Assembly (NCBI GenBank): GCA_023333565.1
Contig: JAJKFH010003354.1
Span: forward strand, 992,001-1,056,000
DNA from: Puffinus mauretanicus
Lineage: Eukaryota; Chordata; Aves; Procellariiformes; Procellariidae
Direction of reading: 5' to 3'
DNA: 64,000 nucleotides
The notes under the pieces were generated by a model. That model was not told where the DNA came from and made no database searches. It saw only the letters and a list, made by a program, of their open reading frames with translations. Of this stretch, positions 36,501 through 45,233 are shown in pieces (the stretch's first letter is position 1; every line of letters starts with the position of its first letter). The position numbers and the translations under genes were made by a program.

Positions 36501-39500
36501 GCAAACTCAGGTCTGACGTACAGTGTCAACGTAGCCAAAGTCCATAAAGTATCGAGATTTCTCTGTGTAATGGCTGCAGGGTAAAAGCCCCACTGCAATA
36601 TGGGTTTTTTCTGCACAGCCAAAGTGGGTGATGCTCTCCATTCGCAAGTTTATAGAAGCATCTTTGCTCAGGTTAGTAAAGGCTTTATTTCCCTCAAGAC
36701 CACCAGGGAAGCAGAGCAATTAAACGGAGAGTTATTTTCATCTCCTCGTTGAGGAGCTAACGCCTCTACCACCTGCCTGCTGACACCTGCAGCTGCTGAA
36801 AGCAGAGGCCTCGTTTTTCCACTCCCTGTGACACACCTCTTAATTGTGCTGTCCAATTTATATTTATAAATATTTCGGTTTTCCGTAGGGCTTTGCGCAA
36901 CTTAGTTGAAAAAGCTCATTTCTTGTTAGCAAATACAAAGAACTATATTGGCAGCTCTGGGAATCAAGGTTCCTACAAAAAAAAAGATGGCACTTCTGGC
37001 TGGGCAACAGGTTGCAGCGATGTAGGAGTCACAGTTATCATCCACGCTCTCAAACGGATGTATTTCAAATTGCGACTGTGGCCAAAAAAAGACAGCACGG
37101 TGTCCTCATTGTGTTCAGCGTATCTGTGTTTTGTTTCTATTTAAAGTTTGCCCCCAAGTTTGGCAAAAACTACATAGCAGCTGGATGCTTTCAGCAACAA
37201 AATCATCTCCTAAGCACCACACGTCCCATCTTACTCCTTGAAAATTTTACAAGAAGACCGACCTGCCAGGTTGTGAAAATCCACCCAGGAGTCTGCAGTC
37301 CTGTCTGCTAATTCTAGTGCTCTGCCCTCAAGTGGCCTGCAGCCATTCAAGGATCTCAAAATTTTTAAATGACATTTACAAAACATAATCCCTATGTGAT
37401 ATGCGGGGAAACCAAGGCAGTGCAGCGTTGGATGCCCACAACATGCGCACACACCACAGCGGCTGGGCTAACCGGGACAGCGATGGTTAGCCAAATGGGG
37501 CACGAAGAGCACGGACTCTGTCCACAGCTCAAGAGAAACCTTCTTCACAAAGCTGTTTTGAGTTACCACATTGCATTAAAAAGACGAGGGCTACTTCCAA
37601 CAAGATACTTGTTTTACCATAATGAAATAAGAGGCTCTACGTTGCTATGCTGTTGCATCAGCGGTTTGCACGCTTGCTGACCAAAGGCCCTGCAGAACGT
37701 GAAGAAGAAAAACCATTTCTCATTTAATAGAGCCTGGGAACACAGGAGTGTTGGGCATAGGGGGGGGAAAAAGCCCTGCCAGCAACTAGTGCCTTGGACT
37801 GGAGAGCTGCTTCACACGTGGAAATGCAAAGCAATCAAACCCCAGGGGCAACTTGGCTTGGCCAAGTCTTTGTGCAAGGTTTCCTGAAGAGCAAGGCCAT
37901 GCCATGTTTGGAAGAAAAAAAATCTCCAACCTTATTTTTAGCTCAACACGAAAAGTACTAGTATTTTATCCATAGAATTCTATGGATAAAAAAGAAGCAG
38001 AAAACACTTCAGCAACCTTTGATGTTAAAATATTTAATTTCCAACTCTACCACAAAAAATAAACAATATGCATTATAAATCCAGCTGAAGGCTTCTCTGA
38101 AGTGAGAGCTTGTCACTTTTATTGCTACTTTGATGGCACGTGCAACATTAACAGCCAAACAGCTGACAGATCTTTTATTGGCCCTTTTATACGTGCACAT
38201 ATTCTGCGCACTGCAAACCAGAAAAGTTTCTCAGATGTGTTATTGGATTGCAACAACCTGATCTCATTCATCCACACTCATTTCTCTCTCTCTCCCTCAT
38301 TTCTTTCCACCACTCCACCAGCAACAGCTCATTTGCTTCGTTCCTTCCTCAGAGCCCACGTGCTGTGGGCACGAGCACCTCCAGCTTCGCTACTCACACC
38401 GCGCTAGGGTGGCCTCCCTCTGCCCGAGCAAATCTCCACACAGATGTCTCCTCCTCCTTGTTTTAAGTCCTAGGCACTTCTCTTGCTATTACTCAGCTGA
38501 AGTACTACAACAACGAGGCCATAAAGAATTCAGATAAACACAAGTGTTTTGTTTGCCAACACAAATGAACTCACAGCTACATACCTGTAATCTTTTGATG
38601 GTCTTTCATTTTACTTTCAAAGTAAAATGTTTCCATTTTTTACCTTCCATTTCCATGGGAAACTGTTAATGGTACAAAACAAAAGCTGCCTGTGAACAGC
38701 TCTTGCAGATACCACCTTTCACAGTGGCTTAAAAATCTGGCAACTAAGTTTTGTCTTACGTTGTCATGGATCAGGAACACGATCTGTTATCAGCCAAGGC
38801 ACAGTAGATTTCTTTGTAAAATTTTGTTAGAAGTGTGAACTTGTCTGATTCCACCTAAGTAATGGAAATGGTGTTTTGACCAGAATGTGATCTTTCTTCA
38901 GAGCACAGAGGAAATTCGCACATCTTTGCTCTACAACATCTCTTTGTATGTTGCCCAAAGCCTCTGACCCTCGCATCTTGCTAGTCCCTCTGAAGAGTAT
39001 TTAAATGCCTTCAGCATTTAAAATTTGTTGCGGTACATCAGACTGAGTGTATCCAGGGCCTCCTGCAAAACACAATCACCTGCATTCAGGTCCTGCACCC
39101 CAGGGGAATGAGATTTCCCTACAGATGATCCCTCTCACACCAAGGAAGCTTCCCTGGGGGTCCCCTCCGCTTTCTCCTAGCAATAACGAGGTCAGCAAAG
39201 GGCTGGACCTGGAGAGAAAGGGAGTCCCCCACATCCCTAGGGCAGATGACTCCCTGGCTCCATCAGAAGTATCTCACTTCTGATGAAGTATCTCGGGGTC
39301 TGACCTGGAGTTAAACCATCGGTAAGCTCCCCTCTGCTCCAATCCACAGCAGAAAACGGAGGAGGGAACGAACTAGAGCACACAAGAAATGTCCAAGGAG
39401 GATAAGCCAAAACAGTACTCCACAAGCGACGTTCCTGACCTCAGTGCCTAAAAATCACTGCGAAGTGCGGAACAAATATCTTCTCTGTTCATAGTTTATG

Positions 39501-42500
39501 GGAGGTGACAAAAACAGGTCAAAGGGGAATGCTCCCAGCAGCCTGAGCTCCAGTCCTTACCAGCATCTCTACGGTTTCATGTAGAAAACAAGCACCAATA
39601 ACAAAGCTTCACATCTAACTACTATCTGAGCTGTTACAGTCCCATGGGAAAGAAGAGATCAAATGCATCCCCTGGAGATGCAGACATAAGCTCCACTGCA
39701 AAATAACAGGACGTGACTGCAAGATGCCAAATCTCTCTCTCTGGTTCTGCCATGTCTGGCTGCTTACCTGGGTCATCTTGTCCACTGAGACAGGAATGCC
39801 ATCGATGGTGAGGGGTGGCAACTCGGAGTTAACCTCCTGAGGTGCAGGAGCATGCTCCGCTAGTGCAGACTCCAGGTCTTCCAGAATCATGCTCTTGTAC
39901 TTGCGCACCTGTGGGGAATCGTTAAGATCAGGTAAACAAGGTAAGGAGCACCAGGAGAGGTGAGGGCAAGGACGCAGGGCCAGCCACCTTCCCCAAGGCA
40001 CTGCAGAACAGAAGGAGCAAACAATGCCACAGCTGGCAAGAAAAAATACCCACTGGCCCCGAAGACTTGGCCGCATCGAAGAGCTGATGATGAAACATCA
40101 AGTAACACTGGCAAGTGGAAGTATTTACGGGATTAAAAGAAAAGTTCTGAAGCAAGACTTACCACAGTCATGATCTGCTCCATTTACTGTCCGGTCTGCA
40201 ACAAGGTGCAAGCACTGACAGCCAAGCTGAGTTCAAACACATCATCACTACCTGCTCCCTCTGATTTTTAATCCAGGATATTCAACCCTGGTGAGACGTG
40301 CTAGGCAACCACAGGACCTCAGTGCTACCCTCATGTCCATACAATCTGAATTCCTGTTGCCAGGGTTTTAAACATGACCTTCAAATCACTACCAGGCTTG
40401 CAAGGCTGCCTTGAGCAGAATAAAACCTGCAGAGAAGGTGAGCAATTTATTACATAGCTTTTCCTACAGACACCTACCACATTCTCCAAGGGTGCAGCAC
40501 CGAATACTTTAAAGACAGGATTGGGTTTGGAGGGCGAGATGCACAGAACGATGGCTTGCTGCCCCACTCTGGTGGTGTACTCATCCAGCGTGGCTCGGAG
40601 CTTCCTGAAACAGAGATACAAAACAGTGAATAGGTATCAGCTGAAAGCCCTGTAGAAACACAACCCTTTGCATTGTATGCAAAGTGCTACCCATTCACAA
40701 ACCAGGTGAGAAACGGAACCCCAGCTGGTCAGATTATCCACATATACTGGTTATTCCTCCACTCCCACAGGCCTGCTGCGTTCCCTGCAGTCACCCAGCA
40801 GCTCAAATATCAATTATTCTCCCTTCTCTCCTTTTCCCATTGATGTAAAAAGTAAAGAGAAATCACCAGAGCAGCAAGAGGACAGCAAGAGTCTGCATAT
40901 CCGCTCTGTCACCATCTAAGTGTATTAGCAATACAAAACTTGTAAGGTAAAGAACTTGAATGATTCAGCAAAAGAGGACTGCAAACACAGGTTATTTTAC
41001 ATCCAGCCTCATAACAGTGCATTGCAATTCTCTAACACCAAAGGCCTGCTGAAACCAGAACTGTACGCATTCAGCCAACAACTACACGACAGGCAAGAAC
41101 CAGAAATATTGCAACAGCTGAGCACAGGAAACCCATGTATTCGGACACCTGACACATCAGCAAGTCCCTCTGGAATGAGCTCTGTAGGAAGAAAACGTTC
41201 CATCATATACTTTCCGCCTCTTATTCACTTTTAAGCAATGCAAGAGATGTGTCAGAAATGTTGGCAGAAACTCATAAAGCAAGAGAGAAGTAGCAGTTAT
41301 CACCAGATAACCTGAGGACTCTGTAAGGTGACAGTTTAGTGTCTGCCCTGGTCATTTCAGAACCTGCTGTTAGCAGCAGACACGTTGCCAAAAAGCACCA
41401 CCACCACCACCAGCTATGCAGAGATCCCAGAATCAGAAACTGCAGCTTCCCACTCATTTCACGGTGGTGTAAATATCAAGCACAAACATGTCAAACCGAT
41501 CAGAGCGCAAAAAAATGACGCAGTATTTGTCAATAACTTGCATGTAGTAAAATGAAGGAGTTGCATGAAGGGAGAAGAAAGAATTCCTTTAAATAGGAGT
41601 TTCTTTAAAAATATATTGTTCACATTTCAAGAGAGAAAAGAATTTGCTCTTCAGAGACGTTGCAATAGTCATGGCTGGGTCAGCAGAGTTGGGGGAAGGA
41701 GGGAAAAACAGAATGGAGCTATAAAAAAAGGGAGTCCACTCCCAGGGAATATTATTTAACACTAACCCTGCTCCACTTTGTTCCAGTTTGATCATGTACA
41801 AAGGGTGTTGTGGGACTCAGCAGATGAGTAAGCAGAATTATAAGGAAACCAACTTAATTTCTCACCAATTTTACAAGAGTTAGACTAGGAGAAAAGGAGA
41901 AAAGGCGAAACTCTGGCCATCGCTGTTTCAGTGCATGAAGTGTCCACGCAGGAGGAAGCCAGCAAGAAACAGGGTGACAAATACCCCAGCTCTTGTGAGA
42001 TAAATTAAACCCAATTAAATCCAAAACAGTTTAAAAAGAAAAAATTTAGGCTTTGTTCCAAAACCTAAAAAATATAGGACCAGCCAATATTTACAACTGT
42101 TTCCTGAAGATGGAATTGCAGGTGATCTCCGCAGGCTTGCAGAAAGCCTGTGCAGTCACTTCAGCACCAGTGCTCCTAGGTGGCCATCAGGCGGGCAGAC
42201 AGCCTCAGAGCACCTGTAATGCAACACCTGAAGGGCTACGGAAGATTGGTGTCTACAGAGCAAGTTTCTAAAGCCAAAGAAAGTGTTTCAGCTCTGGCAG
42301 GCATCTCCCCTCGATTATTATCCCCCAACACTGTGCACTACAGGCTGGGTCAGTCTTCAGCGTGGAGCTCACCCAACGGGGTCTGCCGGCAAAGGAAATT
42401 CAGGTACACACACACTAGATTTATTCACAGGATCATTTCACAATGCAGAAAATACTTTTTTCATTAGGTAGGTAAGTCCTTCGTGCCACTGCAGAGCTGG

Positions 42501-45224
42501 GATATGGCCGTAGCTCCAGATTCTCAGGCCAGCTGCTGTTAAAGCCACTACGAATATCTTGCAAGGCAACGGTACCATGACAGATTTAACTTGTGATTAC
42601 CTGGGGTTAAAACAGAATGGTGGATCCCACCAGAATGGTCATGTCAGACCTGGTGATCATAATATCACATTAAAGATGAGTAGAGCTGCAATTTAACCCA
42701 TTTCTGCAAACTAAACCACAGCTCTTGGGTTCCAGAAAAGATGCCCAAAACAATCCCCAAGCTGAGCAAGTTCTGGACAGCACATGGTCTCACCACGCGC
42801 GGCACTGGAGACAGATTGAGGATGCAGACCAAGGTGAGAGTCCTTACCGTAGCAAACGCGTCTGCTGCCTCTTGCGGATTGACGGGTTGGATTCAAAAAC
42901 GTGTGGTCGCTTTCGTTTTTTACCCGTTGCCACGGCAGCAGCTGCTGCCATCCCCACAGGGCCTGGAAATCAAACCACAAAGGGTGAATCAGCACACGCA
43001 ACTCAGGAACTGGCCAGAAAGGAGGTTGCCATTGCCCGCCCCAACGATGGGTCCCAAGGGCTCAGCTCAAGGGCCTCCGCACCCACTGGACCAGGGTGAC
43101 CCGAATTCCCCACTGATCTCCCCGGCAGCCGGGATCCCTCCTCTCCAGTCCCCAGACTGGCAAATCCCAGGTGAAAGTTATATATTTCAGTCCAGCGTTT
43201 TCCTTACAATCACATAATTATGTATTTTATCTTCCAAACATACTGAAAAACTCTCAAGTACGCCAAGACTTTAAATAACTGACTGCAATTGAGGAGATCC
43301 CGGTGGCAGGGGAGAAGAGACCAGGTACAACGCCATGAATCCTGCTCGGACACCTCAGCTACAGCATCAGGAGTCCAAGGCTTTCCCCAGGGATTAAGGA
43401 CCAGTTCTAATGGTAAAGAAATTGAAAATCCAGAGTTCCTGGCAGCATCCTACAACAGTCCCCTGAAGAATAGTGGGGACCACAGCAGGGCAGCGCTAAT
43501 TGCTTTCGTGATCAAACTCTAGACACAGAGTCTATGCAAGGGGAAGTTTCATTAAGTTAACTGGAAGTAAACCAAATAACATGCAGTGGATTGTGCTTCT
43601 ATTGGTGATCTCCAGAAATGAGTGCCGAGTCAGAGTCAAAAAGCCCTGGGGTCTAATGCAGGCTCAAGGACTTGCCTTTGACTCCTGAGCAGACCTCAGT
43701 TGCTCTGTGTGTAGTTTCTCCATACGTCAGAGGTGAAAGATCCCATCGGGGTCATAAAAGCACTATATTTTTGTGTTTACCAAAGATGCAGCTACTGGAT
43801 CAGGAAGTCCTAAGCTACCAGTCAGTGGAAGCTGTAGATGATAATGAAAATAGCGTCCGACGATACGTTTTCTCTAGGCAGCTGCTCTGGGAGATGGGAC
43901 ACTGTAATGGACAGAGCTCTGGGTGACACTACAGAGCCAGGTTTTGTTAAACAGTAAGGAACTACATGAGCGCTACCCATGGCAGGCACAGCAAGCACTG
44001 CTGCGTACTGCTCCAACGATCCTGTGCTTGTGAAAAAAAAAGAATAAAAACATTGTTTTTTGGGGGACTGGAAAAACATTTGCTCTTCAGAAGTGAGGAA
44101 GGGCTACGCCGGGCTCTCGGGCAAGCTTTGGGCTGGATGTGCCAGCCCATGCCACACACTGCAGCCGCCTGCCCTGGGGAAACGGGGCAGCTCCTGGCTC
44201 GAGGGTGCCTACCTGGCCAGGGGCTGGAGGGGCACCGGGCGGCCCCTGCGCCGGGAGGGCTCGCAGGCAGGCAAGAGGCACCAGATGCCCCTCTCCTGAA
44301 AAAGCTTGTGTGCTCGAAGGGAAGGAGGAAAGAAAAAGTCCTGCAGGAGCTGAGGTTGGAAAATTAATAAGCAAAGGGTGTGGGATGCTCAGTGGGGTGG
44401 TGGAACTTCACAGGTTCGGTCAAGCACATCAAGAGCTTTATTCATCAGATAAAGTCTGATACAGAGTCAGACAAGTCTGTGAGTGCTTATTTATCCCTGC
44501 ATTTTTTCTGCTAATGAGGTAGATCCACTACAAGGCAAATCTGGAGGACATTTGGCAGGGGCTTCACTGGAAGGAGTCTGTGATTCTGAAATACCTTCCC
44601 AGTCCAGATACACCAGGACCCTTTGTGGCATCTCCTTGGGAGAGGCCTAGCATGTGAGCTCCCTGCTAAGCAGGGTTGCGTAGCACTCCTGGGTTATTTT
44701 TGCTGTTGTTTACATGGGCCTGAAATAAGCTTGCTTTTTGATGTATTCAGTATTTCAGTTTCATTTTTTGAGGCAGCATTTACCAGGGACCTTTTTTATT
44801 CCCAGTATCTCTATACTGCACACAGATAAAGTGATGCAAGATTCGAGCAGCCAGCAGACCTTGCAAAGAAGCCAGGGCAATACGGAAACTTCAGAGCATC
44901 CCGTGGGGTGACAAGATCACCCACGACCCTCAAGCACTCTTTGCGACCTCTGCACAAACGCAACGTTAGGCGAATGACGCCGAGCATCCCACTGACTTTA
45001 CCTGCCGCAGCCAAGTGGGCGGTGACCTCGTCGGCAGCCGTGGAGTTGAGGATGTCAGAGTCATCGTAGGAGGTGTCCTCCGGCGAAGACGGCGAGTCTT
45101 CATCCGCGCTCAGCATGCTGTGCTCTGTGTAGGTGGCCACATGGACCTGCTGCACCTGCTGGGCCACTGCGTGGGCCTCGATGGTGGCCATGTGCTCTGT
45201 TTGGGTCACCCCGTGTTCTTCCAT
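21427..45224 (-). CDS. NRF1: Nuclear respiratory factor 1, 3'-incomplete: joined coding exons 2-10
   Basis: Nine minus-strand segments splice into one open frame: 45002-45224, 42848-42962, 40478-40604, 39768-39908, 32223-32381, 31011-31208, 29157-29258, 25723-25880, 21427-21551. They give 449 residues plus one base of codon 450. The translation is recognisable as NRF1 throughout. It has the acidic Ser-rich N terminus (residues 34-60), the basic NLS (88-116, GKKRKRP then IRKRQQTRLLRKLR), the DNA-binding domain (about 109-305) and the start of the Gln/Ala/Thr-rich activation region. NRF1 is a nuclear homodimeric activator that binds GC-rich palindromes (consensus YGCGCAYGCGCR) in promoters of respiratory-chain, mitochondrial import, TFAM and housekeeping genes. 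Compared with my memory of the 503-residue human protein, the only differences I noticed are in a linker at residues 289-294. The last 54 codons are not in the window; the cause is the window edge, and there is no internal stop or frameshift. Identification is very secure; exon edges rest on splice consensus and phase. Confidence 0.97.
21790..22065 (-). mobile_element. Decayed LINE fragment with reverse-transcriptase motif
   Basis: The minus-strand reading of 21811-21862 gives ITYLDCPKAFSRVPGKR, a clear relic of the LINE reverse-transcriptase motif YLDFxKAFDxVPH. Upstream on the same strand, near 22010-22035, CDPGNGKPL resembles the RT motif DPGNYRPVSL. Both are in the correct order for a CR1-clade RT but closer together than in an intact element. 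In an intact antisense copy this RT section would lie to the right of the 3' portion at 22135-23060. Here it lies to the left, so it is probably a separate insertion or a rearranged piece. Confidence 0.65.
22135..23060 (-). mobile_element. Decayed CR1/L3-type LINE fragment, 3' portion
   Basis: The + strand carries in order the landmarks of an old amniote CR1-clade element read antisense: GGTCAGACCAAAGGTCC (22150), CTTCCACAACATCCTGTAGCA then GAGTTCCACA (22360-22390), TGTGTGAAGAA, CATGATTTTATAGACTTCC (22520), ATTCAAGATGTAGTCACACCATG (22680), CCTATAATTCCTAATATTCAA (22745) and TTCATTTGCCATTTGGTTGCACAGT (22930). The order matches a single antisense copy with its 3' end at the left. It is diverged, with no open frame. 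The family assignment comes from memory of consensus-like sequences, without a search. Confidence 0.7.
25723..25880 (-). CDS. NRF1: NRF1 exon 9: Gln/Ala-rich activation region, residues 356-408
   Basis: The acceptor CCCCGCAG ends at 25881 and the donor is AACAG|GTACGG. Length is 158 bp: 52 codons plus two bases of Ser408. It starts VEQNWATLQGGEMTIQTTQA, passes through an alanine-rich SLAEAAVAASQEMQQGA and ends MALN. The open frame beyond the donor (RYGREMKA) is intron. The 2-base overhang AG joins the T of exon 10 to make Ser408. Confidence 0.97.
25881..29156 (-). other. NRF1: NRF1 intron 8
   Basis: A 3,276-bp intron with A-rich low-complexity sequence near 28.30-28.42 kb. Several overlapping open frames at 26-27.7 kb on both strands have no recognisable protein similarity and look like chance frames. 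Confidence 0.9.
29157..29258 (-). CDS. NRF1: NRF1 exon 8: activation region, residues 322-355
   Basis: The acceptor CTTCCATAG ends at 29259 and the donor is GAG|GTAAGG. It is 34 codons in phase 0, beginning VGTGATVATLADASELPTT and ending YSAVADGE. It is part of the Val/Thr/Ala-rich transcriptional activation region. Because its length is a multiple of three with phase-0 ends, skipping it would keep frame. Confidence 0.96.
29755..29872 (-). mobile_element. MIR-like SINE fragment (antisense)
   Basis: The + strand reads GGCACTTGGCAAACATTAGCTCATCCTCA, then TTTTCCCCATTTAACAGCTGGGGAAAGACAAAGGCAGGGAGATGTGCAG. This matches the reverse complement of MIR (CACTTTACAAACATTAACTCAT, then CCCCATTTTACAGATGAGGAAACTGAGGCACAGAGAGG). 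It lies in NRF1 intron 7 in the same orientation as the gene. Confidence 0.7.
30060..30130. repeat. A/C-rich low-complexity tract
   Basis: Runs of A interspersed with CCCC and C8, almost free of T from 30061 to 30130, so the opposite strand is T/G-rich with several G-runs. A similar G/T-rich stretch with GGGGG, GGGG and GGG runs lies on the + strand at about 4190-4250. Confidence 0.8.
30518..30537. repeat. 20-bp perfect AT-rich palindrome
   Basis: GTGTAATATATATATTACAC, self-complementary over its full length, in intron 7. The centre is an (AT)n run, so slippage could have produced most of it. Confidence 0.95.
31011..31208 (-). CDS. NRF1: NRF1 exon 7: end of DNA-binding domain and linker, residues 256-321
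   Basis: The acceptor CTGGTAG ends at 31209 and the donor is CAG|GTGAGT. It is 66 codons in phase 0, starting VSWTQALRTIVKNCYKQHG and ending DGTVSLIQ. Residues about 256-305 close the DNA-binding domain. A polar linker QTQQQTTTTH (286-295) follows, then the start of the activation region. My recollection of the human linker is QTQTQATATH, so this is the one place where I see substitutions. They are conservative in composition and sit in a low-complexity linker. Confidence 0.97.
31209..32222 (-). other. NRF1: NRF1 intron 6
   Basis: A 1,014-bp intron with a GTGTGT donor and GGTAG acceptor. Nothing specific was recognised in it. Confidence 0.92.
32223..32381 (-). CDS. NRF1: NRF1 exon 6: DNA-binding domain core, residues 203-255
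   Basis: The acceptor TTTGTTCCAG ends at 32382 and the donor is CGG|GTGTGT. It is 53 codons in phase 0, from AQLRAFIPEMLKYS to RTEEQKQR. It carries the Trp-rich stretch with KPGWGKE and KPIWWPEDIPWANV that is characteristic of the NRF1 DNA-binding domain. The donor is chosen because the next exon must start GTG TCA TGG (VSW) in phase 0. Confidence 0.97.
35868..35883. repeat. 16-bp perfect GC-rich palindrome
   Basis: GCAGGCAGCTGCCTGC, with a further partial GCAGGCAG copy immediately after. Intron 5. Confidence 0.9.
37964..37991. repeat. 28-bp perfect palindrome
   Basis: Centred on the GAATTC at 37975-37980 with arms of 14 bp (TTTTATCCATAGAA and its complement), with no spacer and no mismatch. 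It lies in NRF1 intron 5. Function unknown. Confidence 0.95.
39261..39285. repeat. Hairpin: 10-bp inverted repeat, 5-base loop
   Basis: CATCAGAAGT and ACTTCTGATG flank ATCTC. The string GAAGTATCTC also occurs twice here, so the structure probably arose by a small inverted or direct duplication. It sits in intron 5 about 0.5 kb downstream of exon 5. Confidence 0.9.
39768..39908 (-). CDS. NRF1: NRF1 exon 5: DNA-binding domain, residues 156-202
   Basis: The acceptor CCCCACAG ends at 39909 and the donor is CAG|GTAAGC. It is exactly 47 codons in phase 0, starting VRKYKSMILEDLESALAEH and ending SVDKMTQ. Every codon agrees with NRF1. The short 569-bp intron 4 separates it from exon 4. Confidence 0.97.
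39909..40477 (-). other. NRF1: NRF1 intron 4
   Basis: A 569-bp intron, the shortest in the gene, with a GTAGGT donor and CCCACAG acceptor. No other feature was seen. Confidence 0.92.
40478..40604 (-). CDS. NRF1: NRF1 exon 4: DNA-binding domain, residues 113-155
   Basis: The acceptor is TCTGTTTCAG (AG at 40606-40605) and the donor is GTG|GTAGGTG. Length is 127 bp: one base completing Arg113 and 42 codons, starting KLRATLDEYT and ending APLENV. It lies in the NRF1-specific DNA-binding domain (shared with sea urchin P3A2 and fly erect wing). The open frame runs past the exon as VGVCRK, but that is intron: the next exon supplies VRKYKS in phase. Confidence 0.97.
40605..42847 (-). other. NRF1: NRF1 intron 3
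   Basis: A 2,243-bp intron with a GTAAGG donor and TTTCAG acceptor. Contains a short CCA repeat near 41397-41412. Nothing else was recognised. Confidence 0.9.
42848..42962 (-). CDS. NRF1: NRF1 exon 3: alanine run and nuclear localisation signal, residues 75-113
   Basis: The acceptor ATTTCCAG ends at 42963 and the donor is CG|GTAAGG with exon end 42848. Length is 115 bp: 2 bases completing Gly75, 37 codons, then 2 bases of Arg113. It begins PVGM, then an alanine run, then GKKRKRPHVFESNPSIRKR and QQTRLL. The two basic clusters form the NLS (residues 88-116), and the DNA-binding domain starts near residue 109. The exon continues in phase from exon 2 and into exon 4. Confidence 0.97.
42963..45001 (-). 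other. NRF1: NRF1 intron 2
   Basis: A 2,039-bp intron with a GTAAAG donor and TTTCCAG acceptor. The stretch at 44.1-44.3 kb is relatively GC-rich with overlapping chance open frames on both strands. Nothing else was recognised. Confidence 0.9.
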
Positions 45225-45233
45225 CAATAGCTA
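45002..45233 (-). CDS. NRF1: NRF1 exon 2: start codon, residues 1-74 plus one base
   Basis: Coding runs from the ATG at 45224-45222 to the CAG|GTAAAG donor (exon end 45002): 74 codons plus the first base of Gly75. It encodes the N-terminal regulatory and dimerisation region. An acidic patch from residue 34 carries serines 36, 39, 44, 46, 47 and 52; the cluster at 39-52 is known as casein kinase II target sites in mammalian NRF1. The start is chosen because it begins the conserved MEEHGVTQTEH sequence and because an in-frame TAG lies three codons upstream (45233-45231). The start context has T at -3 and G at +4, so it is not a strong Kozak match. The acceptor is ambiguous between CAG ending at 45234 and TAG ending at 45231, a 3-nt choice entirely in the 5' UTR. 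Confidence 0.97.

Larger units (their letters stand above)
32382..39767 (-). other. NRF1: NRF1 intron 5
   Basis: A 7,386-bp intron inside the DNA-binding-domain coding region. Contains perfect palindromes at 37964-37991 and 35868-35883 and a hairpin at 39261-39285. No exon-like conserved coding segment was recognised. Confidence 0.9.
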
